Assembly: GCA_035495815.1 (NCBI GenBank)
Contig: DATJFH010000099.1
Span: 1 to 27,456, forward strand
Source of the DNA: DATJFH01 sp035495815
GTDB lineage: Bacteria; Acidobacteriota; Terriglobia; Bryobacterales; Bryobacteraceae
Reading direction: 5' to 3'
DNA length: 27,456 nucleotides
Shown: in pieces, positions 1 through 8,778 of the stretch
Layout: each line of letters begins with the position of its first letter
How positions within the stretch are numbered: the stretch's first letter is position 1
Position numbers and translations under genes: made by a program
The notes under the pieces: model-generated
What the model saw: the letters and a program-made list of their open reading frames with translations, nothing else
Told to the model about the DNA's origin: nothing
Database searches by the model: none

Positions 1-3000
1 GCCGGTGGAGTCCGTAATCACGCCGAAGGTCGGGGTGCCGAGGTTATTGCCGGGGTTCGAGCCGATGCTGTTCACGCCACCGAAATAGGGCGTGTTGCTG
101 AGGTTGAACGATTCGGCGCGGAAAAGCAGCGAAACCGGCTCGCGGATGCGAAACGTTTTGGTCAGGGCCAGGTCGTAGCTGCGGCGGCCGGGCGCGCGCA
201 CGTCGGGGAGGGTGCGCGAGACGTTGCCGAAAGTGAACGGCGCGGGAAGAGTGAACTGCGACGTATCGAAATAGCGGTTCAGGCGCGACTGCACGGAGCC
301 GTCAAGCCCGGCGGGCTTCCCTGTGCTGTTGGGGCGCAGGCGCGAGCTGAATACGCCCGCGTTGCCGGTGGACTGCATCCAGACGGGGAATCCGGAGACT
401 ATCGAAATCGTTCCACTCGCCGACCAGCCGCCGACCAGCAGATCCAAGCCGCGGGGCGCGCTCCCGAGCAGCTTCTTTCCGTGTCCGAAGGGCAGGTCCA
501 CGGTATGGTTGATGACCAGCCGGTTGGACACGTCCCCCTCCGAGAGGGAGCGCTCACCGCGCAGGTCGTAATTATTCTGAATCGGGGGCGGATTGCCGTT
601 CTCTCCGAAGATGCGGCCCGACGCGTCATCGATCAGCTTCGCCCGGGTGTACGCGAACACGAAATTCAGGCCGTGCGAGAAGCGCTTCTCGAGGCGCAGG
701 TTCGCCGAATGATAAACCGACGAGCCCATGTTCTGGCCGCGCGCGGGATTCAGGGTGGAGATCGTGCCGTACTGGGGATAGGGACGCAGCAGCTGGCCGC
801 GGGACACGGTGGGCGTGGAAAGGACGCCGGTGGGAGCGAGTCCGAAGAACGGATTGGCGACCTGCTGGTTGAGTTGCGCGCCGAGCGCCTGGAACTGGGG
901 ATCGAGCTGATTGTAGATCAGGCCCACGGGCAGCCGGGTCCCCTTGTTGCCGGCGTAGGCGACCTCGACCACCATGTTCGCCGGCAACTGGCGCTGGATG
1001 CCGAAATTCCACTGCTGGACGTAGGTATTGTTCTTACTCCCGCGGTCGTTGATATCCAGGTTCTGTCCCAGCTGCAGGACTTCCGCCGGGCTGGTGGGCC
1101 GGGCCAGCACGCCGGTGGGGAACGGATTGGACAGCGTGTTGAGGGGGGTCACTCCGTCCACGCTGGAGACCCAGTTGGTGGTGATTTCCTCGCCCGAGAT
1201 GCCGAAACCGCTGCCGCTGGTGGTGCCCCAGCGCGGCGAGAAAACGATGCCGTATCCTGCCCGGATGGCGAGCGCGTTCGAGGCGCGCCAGGCGAGCCCG
1301 AGGCGCGGCCCGAAATTCCGGTAGGCGGAATCGAAGTGTCCACGCGGCTCTCCTCCCTGCCCCGGATGAGTGAGGACGCCGCGCAGATTCGGAAGGGCGG
1401 CGACCTGCACCGGGAACGAGCGGCTGAAATCGAAGGTGGCGAAGCGGTTATAACGCTCGGTGCGGGGCTGCTCGTACTCCCAACGCACGCCCACGTTGAC
1501 GGTGAGCCGTCCGAGCTTCACTTCGTCGTTGAAATAGAGCGCGCTGTACAGATTCCGGATCGCCAGGGCGGCGTTGTTCTTGATGGAGCCGGAGCCGAAG
1601 CCGGTCAGAAGAGAGGCGAATCCGTCGCCCGAAGTGAGGCTGGCGGTCAACGGATTGGGTCCCTGGGTCTGCGACCGGGCGAAGGAGTAGCTGTGCTGAA
1701 CGGGGAAGCCCTGGAGGGGCGACTGTAAATAGAGCCTCAGATCGGTTCCGAACTTGAAAGTATGGCGGCTGTGGATCTGCGATCCTTCAAGCACCCAGGT
1801 GTGCAGATCGTTACCCTTGCGGATGGGATCGCCCGGGGTCTGGCCGAAAGTGGCGTAGTTGGCCGGATTGATGCTGGGGAACATCGCGTACTTCGGGTCG
1901 AAAACGTTGGTGAGGTACTGGGGAAAACCGAGGGCGGCGATGTTGACCTGGCCCTGGTGAATGGGCGTGCGGCCTTCGAAGCGCCGCGAGAAGCCGTAGC
2001 GATAGTTGACCACACGGGTGGGTGAAAGCAGCAGCGTGCCGTTGATGACGGCGTTCCAGGCGTGGTTTTCGATGGCTCCCATGGCGGTATCGGCAAGGGT
2101 GCCGAATTCGCCGGTGTTGGTGTCGAGTCCTTTGTTCTGGGTGACGCGTCCGAACAGGCTATGGGAGTCCGAAAAACGGTGATCGATGCGGGCCGACCAC
2201 TGATCGCTGCGGGTGGTCTCCTTGGGGGCGTAGGCCCAGTTGTTGATGAGAGCGGGACCTTCGCCGGGGCGGTTGGGGGGCGGCAGAAAAGCGGTCAGCT
2301 TGGCGGCCACCGGGTCGATGCGGGATTGCGGAATGCTGTTGCCGGCGAACGGCTGCCGGACGAATCCGCCTCCGGCCGCCGCGGCGGTGGTGAAGGGATC
2401 GTAGATCGATACGGCCTGGTTGAGATTGTTCCGCAAGTCCGAGAAGTCGCCCTGGCGCTGGGCCATCGTGGGCAGGGTGGTGGAGCGGCCGCCGAACGAA
2501 TTGCTTTCGCGGTGTCCCTGGTATTCGGCGAAGAAAAACGTCTTGTTCTTGATGACGGGTCCGCCCACGGCCACGCCGAACATGTTGAAGTGAAAAATTC
2601 CGCGCTTCTGGCCGCGGGCGTTGGCGAAGAAATTGTTGGCCCGCAGCCGGTCATTGCGGAAAAACTCGTACAAAGTCCCATGCAGGGTATTGGTCCCGCC
2701 CTTGGTAACGACGTTGATCACGCCGCCGCCGCTGCGTCCGAACTCGGGTCCGTAGCTGTTGGTCTGGACCTTGAATTCCTGGGCGCTGTCCGGCGTGGGG
2801 CCGACGGCGTAATTGTTGTTCTCCGGCAGCACGACGGAGACTCCGTCGAGCGTGAAATCGTTGCTGCGGTATCTTCCGCCGTTGATCGAGATATCGGAGA
2901 ACACGAACAGCGGCGCGGCGTTATTACCGGTCGAAGCGACGGCGCCCATGGCGCGCGGATTGACCTGCACGCCGGGAGCGAGTCCCACGAGGTCGAAGAC

Positions 3001-3462
3001 GTTGCGTCCGCGAATGGGCAGCTCCTCGATGGTCCGGGTGGTGACCACCTGTCCGAGAGAGGACGAGTTCGACTCGATGAGCGGCGTCTCGGCGGTGACG
3101 GCGACGGTAGTCGAGACCTCGCCGAGCTCGAGGGTGAAATCGAGGCGGAGGCGGCTCTCCAACTGCAGGTCGACGCCTTCGCGCACGGCCGTCTTGAATC
3201 CCGGTCCGGAGACCCGGACCTGATAGCGGCCGGGGCGCAGGTAGGGGGCCTCGAAAATGCCGAGGGGGCTGGTGGCGACCTTGACCTGCTGATTGGTTTC
3301 GACGTTGAGGACGACGACTTCCGCGCCCGAAATGACGGCGCCGGAGGCATCTTTCACCATGCCCAGAATCGTGCCGGTAATGTTCTGTCCCCAGGCGGCG
3401 GCGCAGAGAGCGGCGAGCAGGGCAGCGGCGGAGAACGAGCGGAAGAATCTACGAACGATCAT
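1..3462 (-). CDS. Oar-like TonB-dependent receptor with carboxypeptidase-regulatory-like domain (C-terminus cut by window edge)
   Basis: Outer-membrane beta-barrel receptor of the acidobacterial Oar/TonB-dependent type, probably importing a large substrate with energy from TonB; the substrate cannot be told. The frame is open for 1154 codons from the ATG at 3462 to the window edge. Residues 1-26 are a signal peptide (two Arg, then an Ala/Leu core ending near AAWGQ). Residues about 27-105 are a carboxypeptidase-regulatory-like beta-sandwich (GTILGMVKDASGAVISGAEV). A plug follows at about 125-240 (IEELPIRGRNVFDLVGLAPG, then a DGVSV segment and GRSGGGVINVVTKGGTN). The rest is Tyr/Phe/Asn-rich barrel strands. 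The last visible residues (FNLSNTPYFGG and on) resemble the end of such receptors, so probably only a few dozen residues are missing. GAGGTGA lies just upstream of the start. I see no clear TonB box. guaB lies upstream on the same strand, 126 nt away, and is functionally unrelated. Confidence 0.93.
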   Translation of the reverse strand, partial: MIVRRFFRSFSAAALLAALCAAAWGQNITGTILGMVKDASGAVISGAEVVVLNVETNQQVKVATSPLGIFEAPYLRPGRYQVRVSGPGFKTAVREGVDLQLESRLRLDFTLELGEVSTTVAVTAETPLIESNSSSLGQVVTTRTIEELPIRGRNVFDLVGLAPGVQVNPRAMGAVASTGNNAAPLFVFSDISINGGRYRSNDFTLDGVSVVLPENNNYAVGPTPDSAQEFKVQTNSYGPEFGRSGGGVINVVTKGGTNTLHGTLYEFFRNDRLRANNFFANARGQKRGIFHFNMFGVAVGGPVIKNKTFFFAEYQGHRESNSFGGRSTTLPTMAQRQGDFSDLRNNLNQAVSIYDPFTTAAAAGGGFVRQPFAGNSIPQSRIDPVAAKLTAFLPPPNRPGEGPALINNWAYAPKETTRSDQWSARIDHRFSDSHSLFGRVTQNKGLDTNTGEFGTLADTAMGAIENHAWNAVINGTLLLSPTRVVNYRYGFSRRFEGRTPIHQGQVNIAALGFPQYLTNVFDPKYAMFPSINPANYATFGQTPGDPIRKGNDLHTWVLEGSQIHSRHTFKFGTDLRLYLQSPLQGFPVQHSYSFARSQTQGPNPLTASLTSGDGFASLLTGFGSGSIKNNAALAIRNLYSALYFNDEVKLGRLTVNVGVRWEYEQPRTERYNRFATFDFSRSFPVQVAALPNLRGVLTHPGQGGEPRGHFDSAYRNFGPRLGLAWRASNALAIRAGYGIVFSPRWGTTSGSGFGISGEEITTNWVSSVDGVTPLNTLSNPFPTGVLARPTSPAEVLQLGQNLDINDRGSKNNTYVQQWNFGIQRQLPANMVVEVAYAGNKGTRLPVGLIYNQLDPQFQALGAQLNQQVANPFFGLAPTGVLSTPTVSRGQLLRPYPQYGTISTLNPARGQNMGSSVYHSANLRLEKRFSHGLNFVFAYTRAKLIDDASGRIFGENGNPPPIQNNYDLRGERSLSEGDVSNRLVINHTVDLPFGHGKKLLGSAPRGLDLLVGGWSASGTISIVSGFPVWMQSTGNAGVFSSRLRPNSTGKPAGLDGSVQSRLNRYFDTSQFTLPAPFTFGNVSRTLPDVRAPGRRSYDLALTKTFRIREPVSLLFRAESFNLSNTPYFGGVNSIGSNPGNNLGTPTFGVITDSTG

Positions 3463-3588
3463 GGATCACCTCAAGCAAATCGGACTGTCACAAGAATATC
3501 ATTCGATGGCGGCGTTCAGGGGCGCTGCCGGAAACGGCCGATGCGGAAGGCCGAGCGCCGTGGGCCGGGTCGCGTACATGGAGGGAGA

Positions 3589-5043
3589 CTACTCCACGCG
3601 GTAATTCGGCGCTTCCTTGGTAATGATCACGTCATGGACGTGACTTTCGCGCAAGCCCGCGGGAGAGATGCGCAGGAAGGTCGCCCGCTCCTGCAATTCC
3701 GGAATCGTCCGGCATCCGCAGTAGCCCATGCCGCTCTTCAGGCCGCCAACCAACTGGTAGACGAGTTCGGCGAGCTGTCCTTTGTGGGGGACCCGGGCCT
3801 CGATTCCTTCGGGCACCAGCTTAACCTGCGACTCCTGAGAGTAGCGGTCGCTGCTGCCCATGGACATGGCTCCGAGAGAGCCCATTCCGCGGTAGCTCTT
3901 GAAGGTGCGGCCCTGGTAAAGAATCGTCTCGCCCGGGCTCTCGTCGGTGCCGGCGAAAAGGCGGCCGATCATCACCGAATCCGCTCCCGCCGCGATGGCC
4001 TTGGTGATGTCGCCCGAATACTTGATGCCGCCGTCGGAAATCAGCGGCACGCCCGAGCCCTTGGTGGCCCGCGCGCATTCCGCGATGGCGGTGATCTGCG
4101 GGACGCCCGCCCCGGACACGACCCGCGTGGTACAGATCGAGCCGGGTCCGATTCCGACTTTCACGCCGTCCACTCCGAGCCCGATGAGGTCCCGCGCGCC
4201 TTCGTAGGTGCCGACGTTGCCGGTGATCAGCTCCACATCCGGCAGCCTTCGCTTGATGGCCCGCACGGCGTCCATCACCCGCGAGGTGTGGCCGTGGGCG
4301 GTATCGATCGCCAGCACGTCCACGTTGCGCGCCGCCAGTTCCTGCGCCCTCTCCAGAAAATCGCCGGTGGCTCCGATGGCGGCGCCCACGCGCAGACGTC
4401 CGTGAGAGTCCTTGGCGGCGTTGGGGTATTTGAGCTTCTTCTGAATGTCTTTGACCGTGATCAGGCCCTTGAGCATGTAGTGGTCGTCGACGACCAGCAG
4501 CTTCTCCACACGGTGGCGGTGCAGGATTTCCTCCGCCTGCTCGAGGGTAGTGCCGACGGCGACCGTGATCAGGTTCTCCTTGGTCATCACCTCGGAGATG
4601 GGCACGTCGGTACGCGTCTCGAAGCGCAGATCCCGATTGGTCAGAATGCCGACCAGCTTGCCGTTCTCGGTCACCGGGACGCCTGAGATCCGGTAGCGGC
4701 GCATGACGTCCAGCGCGTCGGATATCTTTTTTTCCGGAGCGATGGTGACGGGATCGACGATCATGCCGCTTTCACTGCGCTTGACGCGGTCGACTTCCTC
4801 GGCCTGGCGGTCCACCGGCATGTTGCGGTGAATGATGCCCATGCCGCCCTGTTGAGCGAGGGCGATCGCCAGATGGGATTCGGTCACCGTATCCATGGCG
4901 GCGCTCAGAATGGGGATGTTGAGCGCGATTCTCCGGGTCAGGCAGGTCCGTGTATCGGCGTCCGCCGGCACCACATCGCTATGAGCCGGCTGAAGAATCA
5001 CGTCATCGAAGGTGAGGCCCTCAGGGATGCTCGCGGAGATCAT
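3589..5043 (-). CDS. guaB: IMP dehydrogenase
   Basis: Oxidises IMP to XMP with NAD+, the committed step of guanine nucleotide synthesis, in the cytosol. The 484-residue protein has the normal bacterial length and layout: N-terminal part of the TIM barrel (LTFDDVILQP at 10-19), a pair of CBS domains at about 95-210 that usually bind regulatory nucleotides, then the rest of the barrel. The catalytic loop GIGPGSICTTR places the active-site cysteine at residue 304. The IMP-phosphate site SDGGI has Asp337, and the flap contains RGMGSLGAM followed by the Arg400-Tyr401 pair. The ATG at 5043 gives the expected N-terminus MISASIPEGL. It is divergent from the S9 peptidase, with 123 nt between the two start codons. 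No other purine gene is adjacent. Confidence 0.98.
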   Translation of the reverse strand: MISASIPEGLTFDDVILQPAHSDVVPADADTRTCLTRRIALNIPILSAAMDTVTESHLAIALAQQGGMGIIHRNMPVDRQAEEVDRVKRSESGMIVDPVTIAPEKKISDALDVMRRYRISGVPVTENGKLVGILTNRDLRFETRTDVPISEVMTKENLITVAVGTTLEQAEEILHRHRVEKLLVVDDHYMLKGLITVKDIQKKLKYPNAAKDSHGRLRVGAAIGATGDFLERAQELAARNVDVLAIDTAHGHTSRVMDAVRAIKRRLPDVELITGNVGTYEGARDLIGLGVDGVKVGIGPGSICTTRVVSGAGVPQITAIAECARATKGSGVPLISDGGIKYSGDITKAIAAGADSVMIGRLFAGTDESPGETILYQGRTFKSYRGMGSLGAMSMGSSDRYSQESQVKLVPEGIEARVPHKGQLAELVYQLVGGLKSGMGYCGCRTIPELQERATFLRISPAGLRESHVHDVIITKEAPNYRVE

Positions 5044-5154
5044 GGGTTACGTTCATCAAAGCAAAGTCACCGGACAAAAGTCAAAAGAGAGAACGAGGAA
5101 CCTATACCAGCCCGACAGGCAGACTAGGTCGCAAGAGGGAGTATAACGAGGGGC

Positions 5155-5160
5155 TATAAT
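5155..5160 (+). promoter_or_regulatory. -10 hexamer TATAAT immediately before the S9 peptidase start
   Basis: A perfect TATAAT ends 6 nt before the ATG at 5167. The usual start point, about 7 nt after the hexamer, would fall on the A of the start codon, giving a leaderless mRNA. No convincing -35 and no Shine-Dalgarno are visible. A second, weaker TATAAC lies at 5142-5147. Confidence 0.6.
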
Positions 5161-5166
5161 GCCGCA

Positions 5167-7200
5167 ATGAGAAGACTTGCGCTCCTCCTTCTTCTTGGCG
5201 CTGTGGCGCAGGCCCAGAAACGGCCGATTACGCACGAGGATGTTTGGCTCATGAAGCGGACGGCCGACCCTGTTGTGAGCCCGGACGGCCATTCCGTAGT
5301 GTTCTCCCTCACGGAACCGGATTACGATCCGGCCAAGCAGTCCGCTGATTTGTGGATCGTCCCAGCCGACGGCAGCGCGCTCCCGCGCCGTCTGACATCA
5401 ACTCTCGCCCCTGAAAATGGGGCGGTCTTTTCGCCGGACGGAAGCCGTCTGGGTTTCGTCACGCGGCGCGAGGGCGACGATGGCGCGCAGGTCTACATCA
5501 TGCCTATGGCCGGCGGCGAGGCGCGGCGGCTCACCAATGTCCCGGGCGGCGTCTCCAATCCACAATGGCGGCCGGACGGGAAAGCAATCCTTTTCGAGGC
5601 CGATTACGATCCCATCGCCGCCGAGCGCAAGCAGCGCAAATCGACCGCCCGGATCTTCGACTCCATGCCGATCCGGCATTGGAATGCGTGGCTCGACGAG
5701 AAGAAGCGGCACATATTCGTGCAGGAGGTCGATGGAGGGACGGCGCCGCTCGACGTGCTGCGCGGATCGAGGCTCGCCGAATCCCCCGGTTTCGCAGGCC
5801 CCTTCAATGACACGGGGGCGCAAAATTTACAGGCCATCTGGACTCCGGACGGGAAATCGATCGTCTTCACGGCCCTCGTGAACCGGAACGAAATGATGTC
5901 GGCGAGGGTGGAATCCGGACTGTTCGCAGTTCCGGCGTCGGGTGGAGAGCCGCGGACATTGACGGACCGCGGCCAGAGCTTCTCGAAGCCGAGATTTTCT
6001 CCGGCGGGCGACGCCCTGTACGCCCTCCAAAGACGCGGCGCCGCTCCCGGCGGCCGGCTGTATTCGCTAGAACGCCTGGCCCGTTTCGCCTGGCCGCTCT
6101 CCGGAAAGCCCGCGATCACAACCGAAGCTTGGGACCGCTCGGTCTCGGCCTTTTCGATTTCACCCGATGGCCGGACCGTATACCTCGAAGCGGAGGACAA
6201 CGGTTTCGACCAGGTGTTCCGTATCGCCGCTGAGGGAGGAAAGGTCGAACGGCTCTTCAAAGTGGAGCGCGGAGGATACACGGCCGCGCGTCCGGCCACG
6301 GGGGGACCGATCGCCCTGTTTCAGACTTCCCTTCAACCTCCGGAGCTGGTGCGATTGAACGTCGCGGCGCGCTCGCACACGGCGCTGACCCATTTCAACG
6401 CGGAACGGGTGGCGCAGATCGACGCCCCCGATCCTATCCATCACTGGTTTACAGCGAAGAACGGTAAACGTATTCACAGCATTCTGTTCCTGCCGCCGCA
6501 ATTCGACAAGACGAAGCGATATCCGGTTGTGGTCTTTCCCCACGGCGGGCCGTACGCGATGTCGAAGGACGCTTTTTCGACGCGATGGAATAACCATCTG
6601 CTGACCTCGCCGGGATACGTGGCGCTGGCGACAAACTACACCGGGTCAACGGGATTCGGCGAAAAGTTCACGGATGACATCGAGAAAGACGTGCTGCGCG
6701 GTCCGGCGCAGGAGATCCTGGAAGCGATCGCCGAGGCGGCCCGCGCCTATCCGTTCATCGACCAGAGCCGGCAGTCGGCTGTCGGCGCAAGTTATGGCGG
6801 CTATCTGATGAACTGGTTCAACGGGCACACGAAACAGTTCAAATGTATTGTCAATCACGCCGGCGCGATCAACAACGAATCGCAGTACGGCGCCAACGAC
6901 GGCGGGCTCGACCGCGAGCTGCGGATGGGCGGTCCGATCTGGGAGAAGGGCGGGCAGTGGAATGATCAGAGCCCGATCCGGTATTCCGGATCATTTCAGA
7001 CGCCGACGCTGCTGACACAAGGAGAGCTGGATTTCCGCGTGCCGCTGAACGAGAGCATGACCACGTTCAAGATTCTGCAGCGGCGAAAAGTGCCCGCGCG
7101 GCTGGTCATTTTTCCCGACGAGGGGCACTGGATCCTGAAGGGGGAAAACAGCCGGCTGCACATGCAGGAAGTGCTCGCCTGGCTGAAGCGTTTCCTGTAG
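5167..7200 (+). CDS. Secreted S9-family serine peptidase (acylaminoacyl/dipeptidyl-peptidase type)
   Basis: Prolyl-oligopeptidase-family enzyme that cleaves short peptides, probably in the periplasm. Of 677 residues, 1-16 form a signal peptide (MRR, Leu-rich core, AQA). Residues about 30-400 carry WD40/PD40-type propeller repeats with recurring SPDG motifs (for example DPVVSPDG, VFSPDGSRL, ISPDGRTVYL). The C-terminal alpha/beta-hydrolase domain follows, with the oxyanion segment FPHGGP and the nucleophile elbow GASYGGY. The triad reads as Ser542, Asp622 (GELDFRVP) and His654 (DEGHW). This is the domain order of acylaminoacyl peptidases and PepX/DPP-IV-like enzymes; exact specificity cannot be inferred. 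It stands alone, divergent from guaB and 147 nt upstream of gltX. The start is supported by the signal peptide and by the TATAAT just upstream. Confidence 0.93.
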   Translation: MRRLALLLLLGAVAQAQKRPITHEDVWLMKRTADPVVSPDGHSVVFSLTEPDYDPAKQSADLWIVPADGSALPRRLTSTLAPENGAVFSPDGSRLGFVTRREGDDGAQVYIMPMAGGEARRLTNVPGGVSNPQWRPDGKAILFEADYDPIAAERKQRKSTARIFDSMPIRHWNAWLDEKKRHIFVQEVDGGTAPLDVLRGSRLAESPGFAGPFNDTGAQNLQAIWTPDGKSIVFTALVNRNEMMSARVESGLFAVPASGGEPRTLTDRGQSFSKPRFSPAGDALYALQRRGAAPGGRLYSLERLARFAWPLSGKPAITTEAWDRSVSAFSISPDGRTVYLEAEDNGFDQVFRIAAEGGKVERLFKVERGGYTAARPATGGPIALFQTSLQPPELVRLNVAARSHTALTHFNAERVAQIDAPDPIHHWFTAKNGKRIHSILFLPPQFDKTKRYPVVVFPHGGPYAMSKDAFSTRWNNHLLTSPGYVALATNYTGSTGFGEKFTDDIEKDVLRGPAQEILEAIAEAARAYPFIDQSRQSAVGASYGGYLMNWFNGHTKQFKCIVNHAGAINNESQYGANDGGLDRELRMGGPIWEKGGQWNDQSPIRYSGSFQTPTLLTQGELDFRVPLNESMTTFKILQRRKVPARLVIFPDEGHWILKGENSRLHMQEVLAWLKRFL

Positions 7201-7347
7201 GGCAACGGTCACATTACCGCAGATCTGTTGGCGAGCGAAGCGCGGGTCCATGGGGTAAACGGATTCGCGGCGGCGAGCAACCCAACCGTCCAGGAAGAGC
7301 AGCTCTCTCGCGATTGGGGCGCTAGTAGGCTATCTTTAAAGTTCTGC

Positions 7348-8778
7348 ATGACACGCGTCCGCTTTGCGCCCTCACCCACAGGTTACCTTCACATAGGGGG
7401 CGCCCGAACCTTTATCTTCAACTGGCTGCATGCCCGCCACCAGGGCGGGACGGTCGTTCTCCGCATCGACGATACGGACGTCGAACGCAACACGCAGAGT
7501 TCTCTCGACTCCATCCATGAGGGTCTGGAGTGGCTCGAACTGGGCTGGGACGAGTTCTACCGTCAGTCCGACCGGCTCGATCTTCATCGCCGGGCCGCCT
7601 GGGCTATTTTCGACAAGGGGCATGCCTACCGGGACTTCACGCCCGCGTCCACGGCGGTCGAGAATCCCAGCGGAGGATGGCTTTTCAATCCGGGGATGCG
7701 GGAGCTCACCCGCGAGGAGAGCGATCGCCGGGCCAACGCCGGCGAATCCTTTGTCCTGCGCTTCCGCGTGCCGCGGGACTCACGGCGCGAAGTGGTGGTC
7801 TCGGACCTGGTTTACGGAAGCGTGAGCAAATCCACGGGCGACCTCGAGGATTTCGCGCTGCTGCGCTCGACCGGCATGCCGACCTACCACATGGCCTCCT
7901 GCGCCGACGACGCCGATCTGCGGATCACGGACATTCTGCGCGGGCAGGAGCATCTGGCGAACACGTTCAAGCACGCGCTGATCTTCGAAGCGCTAGGCGT
8001 GGACGCGCCGAAGACGGCTCACCTGCCGCTTCTGATGGCGCCCGACGGCGCAAAGCTGTCCAAGCGTGTGCACGGACCGGTGGTGAGCGTTACGACCTAC
8101 CGCGACGCCGGCTTCCTCCCGGCGGCGTTCGTGAACTTCCTTTCGCTGCTCGGGTGGTCGCCCAAGAACGACCGCGAGAAGATGTCGCGCGACGAGCTGG
8201 TGGAGCTGTTCACGCTGGAGGGCATCAACCGCAGCAACGCGACCATCAACTTCACCGGCGAGGATCCGTTCGATCCCAAGGCCGTGTGGCTGAACGCCGA
8301 ACATCTTCGCGCGCTCGAGGGCGGCGAGTTCGCGCGGCGCCTGACGCCCTACGCCCGGCAAGCCGGGTTTACGAACGCCACGCCGGAGAAGCTTCGCGCC
8401 ATCGCTCCGCTGATCCAGGAGCGAATCCGCCTGCTGCGCGACGTGGGCGCCGTCGCCGATTTCTTCTTCATCGAGCCGAAGTCGTACGATCCCGCGGAAT
8501 TGATCCCGCAGAAGGGAGACGCAGCCCTGGCGGCGCGGGCGCTCCGTAAGTCGAAGGAAGTTCTGTCCACGGCGGCCGCCTTCGATCACGCGACTCTGGA
8601 GGCTGCGCTTCGCGGGGCCGCAGCCGAAGCCGGGCTGAAGCCGGGACAGCTGTTCCAGCCCATTCGGGTCGCGGTATGCGGGCGCAAGAATGCGCCGCCG
8701 CTTTTCGAAACGCTGGAGGCGCTCGGGCGAGAGACCGTGCTGAGCCGTCTGGACTTTGCTTTAGGACTTGTTCAATGA
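7348..8778 (+). CDS. gltX: Glutamyl-tRNA synthetase
   Basis: Charges tRNA-Glu with glutamate in the cytosol. The protein is 476 residues from the ATG at 7348, the usual length for bacterial GluRS. An in-frame ATG exists 120 nt upstream, but the family N-terminus (TRVRFAPSPTGYLHIGG) begins right at 7348. Class I signatures are present: HIGG at residues 15-18 in place of HIGH, and KLSKR at 236-240 for KMSKS. The segment RITDILRGQEHL is the usual GluRS active-site strand. The C-terminal half holds the helical anticodon-binding domain ending in an ALGRETVLSRL segment. The stop codon overlaps the glnS start as ATGA, so the two synthetases are probably translationally coupled. Whether the enzyme also charges tRNA-Gln cannot be read from the sequence, but the neighbouring glnS suggests a discriminating form. 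Confidence 0.97.
   Translation: MTRVRFAPSPTGYLHIGGARTFIFNWLHARHQGGTVVLRIDDTDVERNTQSSLDSIHEGLEWLELGWDEFYRQSDRLDLHRRAAWAIFDKGHAYRDFTPASTAVENPSGGWLFNPGMRELTREESDRRANAGESFVLRFRVPRDSRREVVVSDLVYGSVSKSTGDLEDFALLRSTGMPTYHMASCADDADLRITDILRGQEHLANTFKHALIFEALGVDAPKTAHLPLLMAPDGAKLSKRVHGPVVSVTTYRDAGFLPAAFVNFLSLLGWSPKNDREKMSRDELVELFTLEGINRSNATINFTGEDPFDPKAVWLNAEHLRALEGGEFARRLTPYARQAGFTNATPEKLRAIAPLIQERIRLLRDVGAVADFFFIEPKSYDPAELIPQKGDAALAARALRKSKEVLSTAAAFDHATLEAALRGAAAEAGLKPGQLFQPIRVAVCGRKNAPPLFETLEALGRETVLSRLDFALGLVQ

Noticed and set aside
481..1728. Open plus-strand frame of 415 codons
   Set aside because: Antisense shadow of the receptor barrel; low-complexity Gly/Val/Arg composition and no family resemblance.
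3527..3538. GCCG-GAAA-CGGC mini-hairpin between guaB and the receptor gene
   Set aside because: A 4-bp stem is expected by chance in such DNA, and no T-run follows.
2062..4686. Open plus-strand frame of 874 codons across the receptor and guaB genes
   Set aside because: It is antisense to two strongly supported genes, has no recognisable domain, and runs through the junction between them. Long antisense frames are expected at this GC content.
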